Below are positions 18,911-28,607 of a stretch of DNA of 64,000 nucleotides, piece by piece. This DNA comes from Yarrowia lipolytica. Taxonomy: Eukaryota; Ascomycota; Dipodascomycetes; Dipodascales. A program made the position numbers and the translations under genes. How positions within the stretch are numbered: position 1 is the first letter of the stretch; every line of letters begins with the position of its first letter. The DNA is taken from contig NC_090774.1 of NCBI RefSeq assembly GCF_001761485.1, positions 1,364,001-1,428,000 of the forward strand, in the 5' to 3' direction. The notes under the pieces were generated by a model. That model had not been told where the DNA came from. It made no database searches and worked only from the letters and a program-made list of their open reading frames with translations.

Positions 18911-19541
18911 ATGTACATAGTAAATTATAGCATAGCGAAAGATGGTGAAAGAGCGAAGGACAATGGCCGATACGAATCGCCATAGTAGAGGTATGGAGCG
19001 AATGGTGGTGTGCAAGTGGCTTTTATACCATAACGGTTGTGACACAGTAGAAGCTCGTTTGTTGAATTGTGCGGCACTCCGACGATCTCTAACTACGATA
19101 TATCGTGGAGCGCAAGTGAGAAGTACTTGTACGAGGCAAACAAGCGGTTGTACTACAAGTGTTCGTACGAGTACAGTACTCATAAGTACAGAACTTGTAC
19201 CAACTTGTATGAAGTCACTCAATTACTATAGGGATGAACAGAAACACAACTACTGGAAGCAAAAGGGAGTGAAAGGAAACAGAACAGAAAACAGAAACAG
19301 AAACAGAAACAGAAACAGAAACAGAAACAGAAACAGGAAACAGAAACAGAAGCAACCTGAATGTTGTCAAAAGGATACTTGTAGTAGATTCAGCAAGGTG
19401 CAAGGTAACATCAACCTCGGCTACAGTAAACTTGGGAACTTGATTGAAGCTGTGTACATCACACAGTCTGGAATAACTTATTTCTATGCGTGCCTTTCCT
19501 CCGTCTATTTTACATGCCCAAAGTGGCTGCTCTCTTGTATC
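18911..19541. other. Convergent 3' region of MRPL51 and Prp4 kinase
   Basis: 631 bp. It contains several TACTTGTAC/GTACAAG-type words at 19120-19205 and a hexanucleotide microsatellite at 19278-19350. The ORF over this stretch is just the repeat read in frame. Confidence 0.6.
19278..19350 (+). repeat. AACAGA hexanucleotide microsatellite
   Basis: About ten near-perfect copies of ACAGAA with a few single-base indels near both ends. It lies in the non-coding interval between two 3' ends. Confidence 0.85.
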
Positions 19542-20921
19542 TTATGCTTTGTGTTGGGGGTCGAGCTGGTCTATGTCAGCCTCTCTATCATGACAGAAGG
19601 GATGCTCGAGTGCCTGTTCTGGGGTCATTCGCTTTTCGGGGTTGAGTGCAAAGAGCTTGTCTAATAGATCGATCAGATGGCCCTGTAGGATGATATCTGA
19701 TCCGGTCTCTCTGCATTTGCCCAGCAGCTTTTTGACAGGCAGAGGAGCCTGGTTTTGTGTGTATCGTAGTGTATGTGTGATCATTCGTCCAGTATGGGGG
19801 TCCACTTCGTCGGACTTGAAGTCGAGGTTCTCGTCAAAGTACTTTTCCGTCAGCTTGCCTTTTTTAAGCTGCTTGTGGCTAAACTTGCCTCGCACGTCCA
19901 TGATACACTTGATCATGTGGTTGTTGGACGAGCCTGCAAACAGAATACATCCGGTGTACAGCTCGTAGAGAGTGCATCCAGCGGACCACATGTCGACTCC
20001 GTAGTCAAAGGGCGCGCCCAGAATGAGCTCGGGGGCCCGGTAGAACCGCGATGCAAGGTACGGCATGGGTTCCGTCCACGCCTTTTGGTCCTTGTTGGCC
20101 TCCACGGCCGAACCAAAGTCACACAGGCGAGTGGACGACCGTTTGGCGTTGACCAGCACATTATCTGGCTTGAAGTCGCCATGCAAGATTTGGCATTCAC
20201 GCAGAATTTGCAGACTAGTGAAAATTTGCCGAGCGTAGAGACGGACGGCCCGGATGTTGATGCCCTGGTTGCGTCCAAACTCCTTGAGAATGTCTCGAAG
20301 ATTGGAATGCATGCCTTCAAATACCAGACACAGATGGCCCTTGTGGTCGAAGCGGTCGATGAGGCCAATAATCGAGCTCGTGGACTGGTGTTTGTTGAGG
20401 CGGTCGATGATTTTGCCTTCTCTGTCTCCGATTTTGCGCATGGCGTCGTTACTTCGGATGATTTTCACGGCCAGGCCGTCGTTTTCGTGGCCATTTGAGC
20501 TGCCATTCTTGTCTTCTTTTTCGTTTCCTTCTTTCCCCACCTCCTCCACCTTGACAACGGTAGCACTGACTCCCTTGCCCAGATGATCCACCACCTTGTA
20601 CTTGTCGTTCAGCACCTCGCCAATGATGGTCTTGTAGTAGTTTTCCTCGTCGTCCCATTTGTCGAGCAGCTTCTGGTCGAGCTTTTGGCCTTTGCGGGCC
20701 GGCTTGTCGGCCTCCGTCTTTTGTCGCTTTTTGTTTGGGCTGTCTGTATCAGAGGCCAGGTCGAACATGTCGTCCGAGTCGTCCGAGTCCATGGGGTTCG
20801 CTATTTTCGAGGGTGTCGGCTGGACGCGTTTGAGCGGGGCGGTTGAGGTCGCCATTTGGGTCTGTGTGTCGAGATTCAGCAGCGAGGGGCCGGCAGCGTC
20901 GTTTTTATCAAATTGCTCCAC
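19542..20921 (-). CDS. prp4: Prp4-type (PRPF4B) pre-mRNA splicing kinase
   Basis: Nuclear Ser/Thr kinase of the CMGC group that phosphorylates tri-snRNP proteins before spliceosome activation. The 459-aa protein has a disordered N-terminus with a KKRQK basic patch and the segment KWDDEENYYKTIIGE characteristic of Prp4, then a kinase domain: Gly-loop LGKGVSATV (114-122), VAIK-type lysine K153, catalytic loop HGDFKPDN (247-254), DFG at 268-270, and YLASRFYRAPE at 288-298. HGD replaces HRD, as is common in this family. A Ser/Gly/Lys-rich insert sits between strands 2 and 3. Saccharomyces has no orthologue, but most intron-rich fungi do. Confidence 0.9.
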   Translation of the reverse strand: MEQFDKNDAAGPSLLNLDTQTQMATSTAPLKRVQPTPSKIANPMDSDDSDDMFDLASDTDSPNKKRQKTEADKPARKGQKLDQKLLDKWDDEENYYKTIIGEVLNDKYKVVDHLGKGVSATVVKVEEVGKEGNEKEDKNGSSNGHENDGLAVKIIRSNDAMRKIGDREGKIIDRLNKHQSTSSIIGLIDRFDHKGHLCLVFEGMHSNLRDILKEFGRNQGINIRAVRLYARQIFTSLQILRECQILHGDFKPDNVLVNAKRSSTRLCDFGSAVEANKDQKAWTEPMPYLASRFYRAPELILGAPFDYGVDMWSAGCTLYELYTGCILFAGSSNNHMIKCIMDVRGKFSHKQLKKGKLTEKYFDENLDFKSDEVDPHTGRMITHTLRYTQNQAPLPVKKLLGKCRETGSDIILQGHLIDLLDKLFALNPEKRMTPEQALEHPFCHDREADIDQLDPQHKA

Positions 20922-23900
20922 TTGCTATTATGCGGTCAAGCGTGCAGTAGTGTGGATTAGGTGCGTATGATTTAAGCAAGGTTTTGCGGTGATGATGGTG
21001 GGTGTTGATTAGGGGTTGCGCGAGAGAGAGAGAAACAGGAGATATGCACGTGATTGTTGGCCAGTAGACATACGATCCGATTCCGCGGGCCTCCGGCAAC
21101 GCCACGCCCCTAGCAGCCTCAGATACACACCGCTCTGCTTCACTTGTGCTTTTTTGCTAGCCCAACTCTAACTTCAGCAACCATCTGATGTTCAACTAAT
21201 GGCTCGGATGGGGGGATACAACAAGGGTTCTTTATATGGGTGGATGCGTGGATGACTCGATGCGTCAATCCATAGGTTGGTTCGGCCCTACCTCTGCCTC
21301 CCACACTCGCAATCGCGTCCTCACAACTCTCAAAACAAACTCCTGTCATGGAGCTGTCAACTCTACCATTAGGCTGCCTGGAAAGATGCTCAGGTCCGAC
21401 TTTGAAGCCCCAGAGGTGACGTGTGACAGCTGTCGTCGGTCGTTGCAAGTCCCTGTCGGACTTTGGAGTAGCTTAAACGAGTTCCGTGGTGGTTCACCCA
21501 GCAATCGGCGTTGTTGTTGTCCCTCAAAGCACGGCACGTCGCCAAACCTACCGTTTCGCTAGCCTGGCTCATTGCAGAAATCTGCCACTAGTGGAACCAA
21601 GAATCCAGACAGCAACGGTGTGAGTGCAACGTGCAGGTGTGCAGTGGGTGTGTCACGTGAGTGCTGCGGCCTGTGGATTTTAGCGCCGGCGTTTGGTCTT
21701 CTATGTTTTCCCCCACCGTATTCATCCGTGACACCTCGTTGCAGCTCGTCTATACGTGTTCGTGTTTTCCGTTTGTTTTTCGCTTCTTTTTTTTTTTTTT
21801 TTTCTTGACACTGCGGGGCCAAGTGTCCGATTAGGCTCGGCCAGTGCTAACCGAAATGAAAAAAGCAACGATATTCCGAGCCGCAACTGAGACAGTGAGA
21901 CAACGAGCAACGAGCAAAGATGCCACGTGAAGGGGTCGGCGGTGGCAAGAACGGTGGTGGTGTGGCAGGTTTGCAGCGTCCACGTGATGAGCCACTATTG
22001 TTCCATGACTCCAACTCACACCAAGCCCACCATCCCGAGGTGTCAGGACCAGCAGGGCCGATATGTGCATCTGCAGTTCCTGCTTCAACTTCAGCGTGTC
22101 AGACCAGAAGAAGACAAGATGGAGGAGCCTGCAACAGAGCTCGCTTATAACCACTGCTTTCGTTGGGTGCATTTGAGAAACCCCGCGCCTTGTCAATACC
22201 ATACGACTACCGTACGTACTGGCTGGTAATCTCCTGGCACCCACTCCACTCCCCCAGCGAGCCGAGCGCTCCGTGAAGACTTGCCTGCCACCTCGGGCCA
22301 TGGCACACCAGACCGGGTGATATGCACAAAGTTCGGTTAGCCTGTCGTGATCAAATAAGCTGCGAATGTAGAAGTGGACCAGTGATTCTTGTCCAGCTAG
22401 CACAACGGATTCCGAGCCGCTAGCGCAAACCTCAAAGCTTCCGTCTTCATACCGGCTCAAAAAGGGATATATTGATGAAACATAAAGCTGTTGGCCTTAG
22501 TCATGGTTTGTGATGATGGGGGAGATATACCACGATAGACCTACAAGGCTCTGGGTGCTATTGTAGAAGTCGCAAGAGCGAAGAGTTGAAAATGGGTGTG
22601 GAAAAGACTGCTCGAGTGGATTAGTTGCTTTTGGAGACCTCTTACAAGTGGTCTTGGTCTGAGGTTGCTTTGTATGGTGGTGTCCAGAGCTTCAGTGTTT
22701 GTTGCAACACACGAGAAATACATAGTGGCTGTATACACCGATGATAAAAAGGCATCTGCAACAGACAAAGCTATACTACGAGTACGAGTACTTGTATCCT
22801 GTATTTTGACCTTCAGCAAGCACCATCGGCGACATCCCACAAACGATTTCAGGCACTGTTATGCATTCATGACAGCCCAACTCATCGACGGCATTCAACA
22901 GGGCCATAGGCTCACTGCGGACATGTGTCAGTCTTCAAGTGTGTCCAAAATCGGCAGATCAGCCGTGCGGCTATGCACTACATCTATAGTCCACGATCCA
23001 TAACTGTTGACTATCATACAAAGTGCATCTATCATAGTTGGTCTGGACTCGCTCGGTGCAAGTCCGGCATGGAGTAGTGTTGCATGTTATATTTAGTGCT
23101 TTCATATCATCCATTGTGCTCTTATATCAAACGCTCTGACAGGGAGACTACTGTGCCTACTCCGAAATCATTCCACTATAGACCCGAGTTCCTCCAATAA
23201 GATCACTCCAAGATCCTTCCAACAATATCACTCTTGTGTCCAATGGCAAGCTGCCGCTACTTTTCCAAGGCGTCGGAACTGACCTGTGCGTAGCATTGGG
23301 CGCCCTGTCCACCTGTGTGTCGGGTGGAAACATATTGGCACCTTGTCTTGACGTCCTCCGACTCGTTTCCTGTCATGTATATATTCACATCCTGCGGGTC
23401 CTTGGAGGAGTCGAGGAGTCCCACTTACCTTTTCCTTTGATTGCTTCCGTGTAATAGTGTCTCAATATTAAATCGCACCCGGGTTTTATCTTCGGTAAAT
23501 TCGACTTCCTCGGAGTACTTCTCCTCTCATTCTGTTTCCTTGCCTGGAGCAGGTCTCGACGAATCTGCTTTCGTTCGAGGAGTTCTGATTGACTGGAAGA
23601 GACGCCTGGATAGGACCTCAGCCCTGTAGAGGATCTTAGACTCGTTTTCCGTACACCGTGCGCTCGTCAAAAAGCTCGTGCCCACAATAGTTACCAAATC
23701 TCCCGTGACGTTAGGAACGGTGTAGAGCACAACGGCCGAGGTGGAGAAATCGTGGACTTGTTTTGTGAGGCGAAGCACAGTTTAGGGGATGGACGTCCGA
23801 ATACTAGTGTGTATACCCTTAACACCTGATTGTACTTGCAAATAGTTCCACACTACTTGCCAATGGCTAGGGGGCCTAAGCTGCACTTTTGTCAAACAGC

Positions 23901-24738
23901 ATTTCGTTACAAGTAGTCAACAGGCCATGTCTTGGAGTCAGGCATCTCAATGTGTCTTGGACAATCAATCATCTTGGAAGAGGCTCTCAAGTGTTGAACT
24001 CCTTTCATTTAATAATGAATACTTTAGCTAGAACAACTCAGTGCCATTGCTATGGTGGATCACATAGATGTGGAACAGGAACTGTATCATGCCCGAGTCT
24101 TTGTGGGATTTGTGTCGTACTCACGCTCATGGCGAACGCAAAGGACTGACACCGAACCAAGTACTTGTAATTGCAAAAACTACAAGTTTCAGCCTGTTCT
24201 GTCTCACAAAATATGACAGAGTTATGTCGAATTTATATGATTTTACATCAAAATTTCGAAACTTAATGTCTATTAAGGTTGGGTATGGGGACAATTAATT
24301 TGTCGCGTTCTAAGGCCAAATGTGTAGAATTTGCCGACCAAGCTCTAAGAACTAATTATCCATGCACCCTGTGAATGAATAAGAAATATTTCGTGAAAAT
24401 TATGATACAGAAATCAAGCTGAGAGTCGGAAGAATCCAATGGCATCTTAACATGTCACTCGTCACTTACAAAAATGTGCCCCATTTGTATCACTGCTCTG
24501 AGACTAGTGTAGCGGAGAAACCCAAATGATCGCAGGCAGAATGAAGGCGAGGTCTCTTTTGACCGGTATGTACTGCAATCGCCTCATAACTTCTCCATAC
24601 AGCAATTGTCACCTAATACTACTACAATATCCTATTGTGGCAGTATTTCACTACGCATTCGTCTCTCTCACACTCTCCAGGCCCTCTGCTCTGTCCGAGT
24701 TTGCTCCAAACATAAATCATAAATCATCTATATACTAA
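20922..24738. other. 3.8-kb gene-poor interval upstream of Prp4 kinase
   Basis: No ORF here has a recognisable family, good composition or paired splice signals. Seen: CACGTG near 21051, 21655 and 21924, an 18-T tract at about 21788-21803, a TACGAGTACGAGTACTTGTA block at about 22776-22795, and AT-rich DNA from 24190 to 24420. A minus-strand ORF (23527-23778, 83 codons) is the least implausible coding stretch. The interval could hold an unrecognised non-coding RNA or decayed sequence; I cannot say more. Confidence 0.5.
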
Positions 24739-25932
24739 CTACTCGACAGAAGAGACCTTCTTGATGACGATGGCGGTGGAAGCTCCTCCACCGTTGCAGA
24801 TGGCGGCAACTCCGTACTCGCCCTCCTTGAGGGCGTTGACCAAAGTCACAAAGATTCGGTTACCGGAGGCACCAATGGGGTGGCCGAGAGCAACAGCTCC
24901 ACCCTTGACGTTGACCTTGGACTTGTCAATTCCGAGTCGCATGAGGTTGGCGAGAGCGACACCGGAGAAGGCCTCGTTGATCTCCCAGAGGGCAATGTCG
25001 TCCTTGGTAAGGCCAGCCTTCTTGAGGGCGGCGGGAATGGCCAGAGAGGGAGCAATGGTAAAGTCAATGGGGGCGGTGGCGGCGTCTGCGTAAGAGACAA
25101 TCTTGGCGAGCACGGGGGTACCGAGCTCCTTGGCCTTGGTGCCAGAGGCAACGACAACGGCAGAAGCACCATCGTTGATGGGGGAGGCGTTACCGGCAGT
25201 GACGGAGCCCTGCTTGTCAAAGACAGGCTTGAGGCCCTTGAGCTTCTCGGCGTTGGCTCCCTTGGGCTCCTCGTCCTCGGAGACAGTCACGGTGCCCTTT
25301 CGGGTCTTGATCTCAACGGGGACAATCTCGTCCTTGAAGGCGCCGTTCTTGATGGACTCGTTGGCCCGTCGGTAGGACTCGATGGCGTACTCGTCCTGCT
25401 GCTCTCGGGTGATGCCGTCTCGCTTGTTGGTGTTCTCGCAGCAGTTGCCCATGTGGATGTTGTTGTAGGGGTCCCAGAGACCGTCCTTGACGATGGAGTC
25501 CTCGAGCTTCTGGTTGCCGAAAACAAGACCTCGACCGGAGTAGTAGGGGGTGTTGGACATGGACTCCATTCCACCGGCCACGATAACGTTTCGGTCGCCG
25601 GCCTTGATGGCCTGGGCAGCCAGAGCCACGGTCTTGAGGCCGGAAGAGCACACCTTGTTGATGGTGGTGGCCTCGACGGACTCGGGGAAACCACCCTTGA
25701 TAACCACCTGTCGGGCGGGGGCCTGGCCGGAGTTGGCGGTCAGCACCTGGCCAAACAGAAACTCGTCAATCTGGTCGGCGGGGACCTTGGATCGCTGGAC
25801 AGCGGCCTTGGCAGCGGTGATACCGAGGTCAATGGCAGACACGGACTTGAGGGCTCCGTTGAACTTGCCGACAGGAGTTCGGGCGGCTCCTACAATGTAG
25901 GCGGCGTTAAGTCGGGGCAGAGTGAGTCGCAT
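24739..25932 (-). CDS. Acetyl-CoA C-acetyltransferase (acetoacetyl-CoA thiolase)
   Basis: Condenses two acetyl-CoA to acetoacetyl-CoA (first step of the mevalonate/ergosterol route) or runs in reverse in peroxisomes. It is a 397-aa thiolase I/II fold protein with the nucleophilic Cys95 in NKVCSSGLK, His351 in GHPIGASG and Cys379 in CNGGGAS. Full length. The C-terminus SSVE is no PTS1. The N-terminus RLTLPRLNA resembles a PTS2 (R-L-x5-H/Q-A/L) but has Asn at the His/Gln position, so cytosolic Erg10 and peroxisomal Pat1-like identities both remain possible. Codon use is strongly biased (GGTGGC, CTCCTT, ACC), as expected for a highly expressed gene, which also leaves a long open antisense frame. 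Confidence 0.93.
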   Translation of the reverse strand: MRLTLPRLNAAYIVGAARTPVGKFNGALKSVSAIDLGITAAKAAVQRSKVPADQIDEFLFGQVLTANSGQAPARQVVIKGGFPESVEATTINKVCSSGLKTVALAAQAIKAGDRNVIVAGGMESMSNTPYYSGRGLVFGNQKLEDSIVKDGLWDPYNNIHMGNCCENTNKRDGITREQQDEYAIESYRRANESIKNGAFKDEIVPVEIKTRKGTVTVSEDEEPKGANAEKLKGLKPVFDKQGSVTAGNASPINDGASAVVVASGTKAKELGTPVLAKIVSYADAATAPIDFTIAPSLAIPAALKKAGLTKDDIALWEINEAFSGVALANLMRLGIDKSKVNVKGGAVALGHPIGASGNRIFVTLVNALKEGEYGVAAICNGGGASTAIVIKKVSSVE

Positions 25933-26399
25933 TGTGTGTGTGTGGGGAGGATATGTGACGTGGATGGCAGAAAGAGAAGGACCGAGGTATATAAGTATAA
26001 CCCACTAACGGTAACGTGTATGCACTGTCTCCCCAGAACACCCGTCCTTTAGCTCCCTGGTTGCGTCGGCCCTGTTCCGAACCTTGTCGGGTATCGGTCG
26101 GCTCGGCAAACTTTCGGGGGAATCTGGGGTACGAATAGCGGGTGTTGTACATGGTATATACCATAAAGGGATGTAACAAGAAACCTGAGAGAGTGTCTTG
26201 GGAGGATATATATACATTTGTATTTGTGTCCCGAGCCTGTTTGTGTCGCATTTATACCAAAAGGCCCTCCTATAACCCCTTGCCTAATGCCGACCGACAC
26301 CCTGCTCCACATGTTTCCCAGGCACAAGTCGGACTTTCTTTTTCTTTTTTGGACCGCCAACCGCCCGCGAGTAAAATTGCCGTGGCTGGAGACCATGGT

Positions 26400-26405
26400 C
26401 ACGTG
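26400..26405. promoter_or_regulatory. CACGTG site upstream of thiolase
   Basis: GTCACGTGA context, 468 bp upstream of the thiolase start. Core site for bHLH factors; use inferred. Confidence 0.35.
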
Positions 26406-26473
26406 ATGTGCCCGAAGGCGCGCTGCTGAAAATGACAATCGAGCTGAGTCGCCGGTTTTCCGCCCCTTTTTCC

Positions 26474-26483
26474 GTCACGTGAC
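26474..26483. promoter_or_regulatory. GTCACGTGAC palindrome upstream of thiolase
   Basis: A perfect 10-bp palindrome matching the Cbf1-type consensus RTCACRTG, 542 bp upstream of the thiolase start. Confidence 0.4.
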
Positions 26484-27311
26484 CGAAACATACCGTTCCT
26501 CCGTCTGTTTTCGTTCCTACTTGTTCCGATCTTGATCGGCACATGTGCGGAGAGCTGTGGGCGAGAAAAGACGTTAGCGTGATTCGCATGTGGGGAAGTG
26601 TGGAGAGCTGCAGATGGAGTTGGGGTCTGTGTCAATGACTGGGTAAAGAGGGCGTGGTGAGTTCTTATTGCGGTTTCCGTTGTTCTATGTTGTCATTTGG
26701 TCCTATAAAGCAGTATTGGCGGCTCCATTTTTACGCCAATCATCATGTTCATCTTTTTTTTTTTTTCCAACTGTAATTTCCGCTCTAATTCACAGGTTGG
26801 AGAGCCGAAAAGTTTCACCCACTCCATGATTTTTTTTATTTTTTTGTTTTATTTTTTTATTTTCACACTCTCCCAAGACGTAAAGTTGGCTGTCATACTG
26901 ACTGGAAGGAAGTGATCTAAGACACGCCAAATTTCACTCCCAATATCGGCCAAGTAACAAGACACTGTTTCACGGGTGGTCTGGGATCACCGCAGATATA
27001 TATGTCGTTGGCTCTGGTAATTCGATGATCTCTGACTGGTCAGATAATAATATGCGGTGCACTCGGCCACAAATGGAAAAATGGAAAAAAATGGAAAAAA
27101 ATCGTGTATATATAGGCCAACAACTTCCCTGTAGGCTCACTACAGATGGTGCACTCAGCGTTGGACGGAGATACTTGAGCAAGTACAGTACATACTGAAG
27201 GAGTACGTCCTGTTCAAGTACTGGTTAATACTCGGAAAACAGTACAGTATGGCAACAAGTGCCTCAAGAGATGACTTGAAGGGTGAGTAGTCATTGCCGG
27301 TTGGAGACAAG

Positions 27312-27398
27312 TCGGTTGGCAAAGGCGTGATCGGTTGGCAAGGGCATGGTCGGTTGGTCGGTTGGCAAAGACATGGTCGGTTGGCAATGGAGACATGG
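27312..27398 (+). repeat. Minisatellite with core TCGGTTGG
   Basis: Five copies of TCGGTTGG, four of them followed by CAA, in about 87 bp with spacers of 7 to 19 bp (pattern TCGGTTGGCAAAGRCATGG). One spacing is collapsed to 7 bp, as expected from slippage or unequal exchange. Confidence 0.8.
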
Positions 27399-27499
27399 TA
27401 TACATGTTGTCGACATTCAGACACTCAGACACAACAGATGTCTGATCACAGTCTGATGGGTCAACATCCATCAGAGAGAGGTTCTTCTCGAATGAAATC

Positions 27500-27614
27500 G
27501 TGTGCAAGTTCTAGTTTGTTTCTCTTCGCAGAACTTGCACACACTAAATAACTATTTGAAAGAATGTAAGCCCTAGCATTACCCTTGACTAGAAATCAAG
27601 CGAGTTGCAGGGCT
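27500..27614 (+). other. Two consecutive strong hairpins, possible structured RNA
   Basis: First hairpin: arms 27500-27512 (GTGTGCAAGTTCT) and 27530-27542, 13 bp perfect, 17-nt loop. Second: outer stem AGCCCT (27569-27574) with AGGGCT (27609-27614), extended by GCA/TGC after one bulged A, and an inner stem CTTGA/TCAAG with 7-nt loop CTAGAAA (27584-27600). The inner arm looks like a tRNA anticodon arm but no A- or B-box or acceptor stem fits around it. Not a TPP riboswitch (no CTGAGA). Class unknown; expression not shown. Confidence 0.35.
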
Positions 27615-28607
27615 AACGGGTCCCCCAGTAAAATCCGGTTCCTATGGGTCGTTCACGTTTTTCTGGGCACCCTTTTGAATCCAGTCCGCTATAGGGCATG
27701 AGCGAGTGGATCTTCGAAGGTGCCGAAAGATATGGGTCGAGCTAAACTACAATCTCGTGTCGTCAAAAGTGTATTACGGTCGATATGTTGAGGGTCGGTG
27801 ATGTGACAAGAAGAAAGATGGGTGTCACCGCGAAGTTTATACTTTGGCAAAAGGTTAGGGTTGGTAATTGTCAGACTGGTTTGGGAGGTTTGGAGGTAGG
27901 GTAAACGGGACACCTTTACCACTGCCAGTGTGGACACAGCACAGATCATAGCGGTGGGAATATGAAGTTATGACAAGCCCGATTGGTCTTTGTCTCGATT
28001 TTTCCACACAGACGAGAGGACAGCAAACAGATCGAATAGATAATGCATGGCTGCAGCCCAACAACTAATCCTTACAACTGTAAACGAACCGTCTTTATAT
28101 ACAAGTACGATGAAAAAGGGGCTAAGACGACCGCATTTCCATGTACTCGTATGTACATACTGTAGGTACACATGTTGATACGAGCACATATCCTCTGGCA
28201 AACGTTTATCCCAGTCTGGCTGTCTCAGGCTCCCTATTCTGGCCTTGCCGAAAGTCTACCCTTAAACTGTAGTGCTGGAAAGGGTCCCGAGGTCTGGATA
28301 AGTTTGGATCAAGGAGCTAACCCTGTTCATGTAGCAATCATGGCATGTGTTATTTGTGTATGAGTGTGTTTGTTGCGGGGCGTGTTTTTGTGTCGGTCAT
28401 GGAGTCTGCTTGCGGGGCGTCTCAGGCCCTCCCTGTCGGGTGCCCGTATTTCTTCTCCCTTCCCCAGATCATGCGAGATTACGCTGGGCCCAAGTATGCG
28501 CGCTAAATTTAATGACGCAACAGGTGGAAGCCTAAAGTACGCGTCTTGGACCGGTGAACAAAAAAGTAGTCTCATCATCCACACCCTCCACAGACACATA
28601 CCGCACT

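Larger units (their letters stand above)
25933..28607. other. 2.7-kb divergent interval between thiolase and a membrane-protein gene
   Basis: Contains the thiolase promoter with two CACGTG sites (26400, 26476), T-rich tracts (26757-26768, 26830-26860), A-rich repeats (27073-27100), a minisatellite (27312-27398) and a run of hairpins (27500-27640). No credible ORF was seen. Confidence 0.55.

Noticed and set aside
21831-22460. 209-codon minus-strand ORF
   Set aside because: No domain, odd composition, no splice or start context. Left as unsupported.
22596-23003. 135-codon plus-strand ORF
   Set aside because: No motif or good context; includes a TACGAGTAC repeat block.
24880-26052. 390-codon plus-strand ORF
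   Set aside because: Runs antisense to the thiolase; its Gly/Leu/Asp/Ser-rich composition is the shadow of biased codons. The thiolase has all catalytic motifs.
27560-27640. TPP riboswitch
   Set aside because: ACCCTTGA and a TAGGG-like end are suggestive, but CTGAGA and the CCTGATC core are absent and no thiamine gene is near.
27569-27660. tRNA-Ser(AGA) or tRNA-Arg(TCT)
   Set aside because: Only an anticodon-like arm fits; acceptor, D- and T-arms and Pol III boxes do not on either strand.
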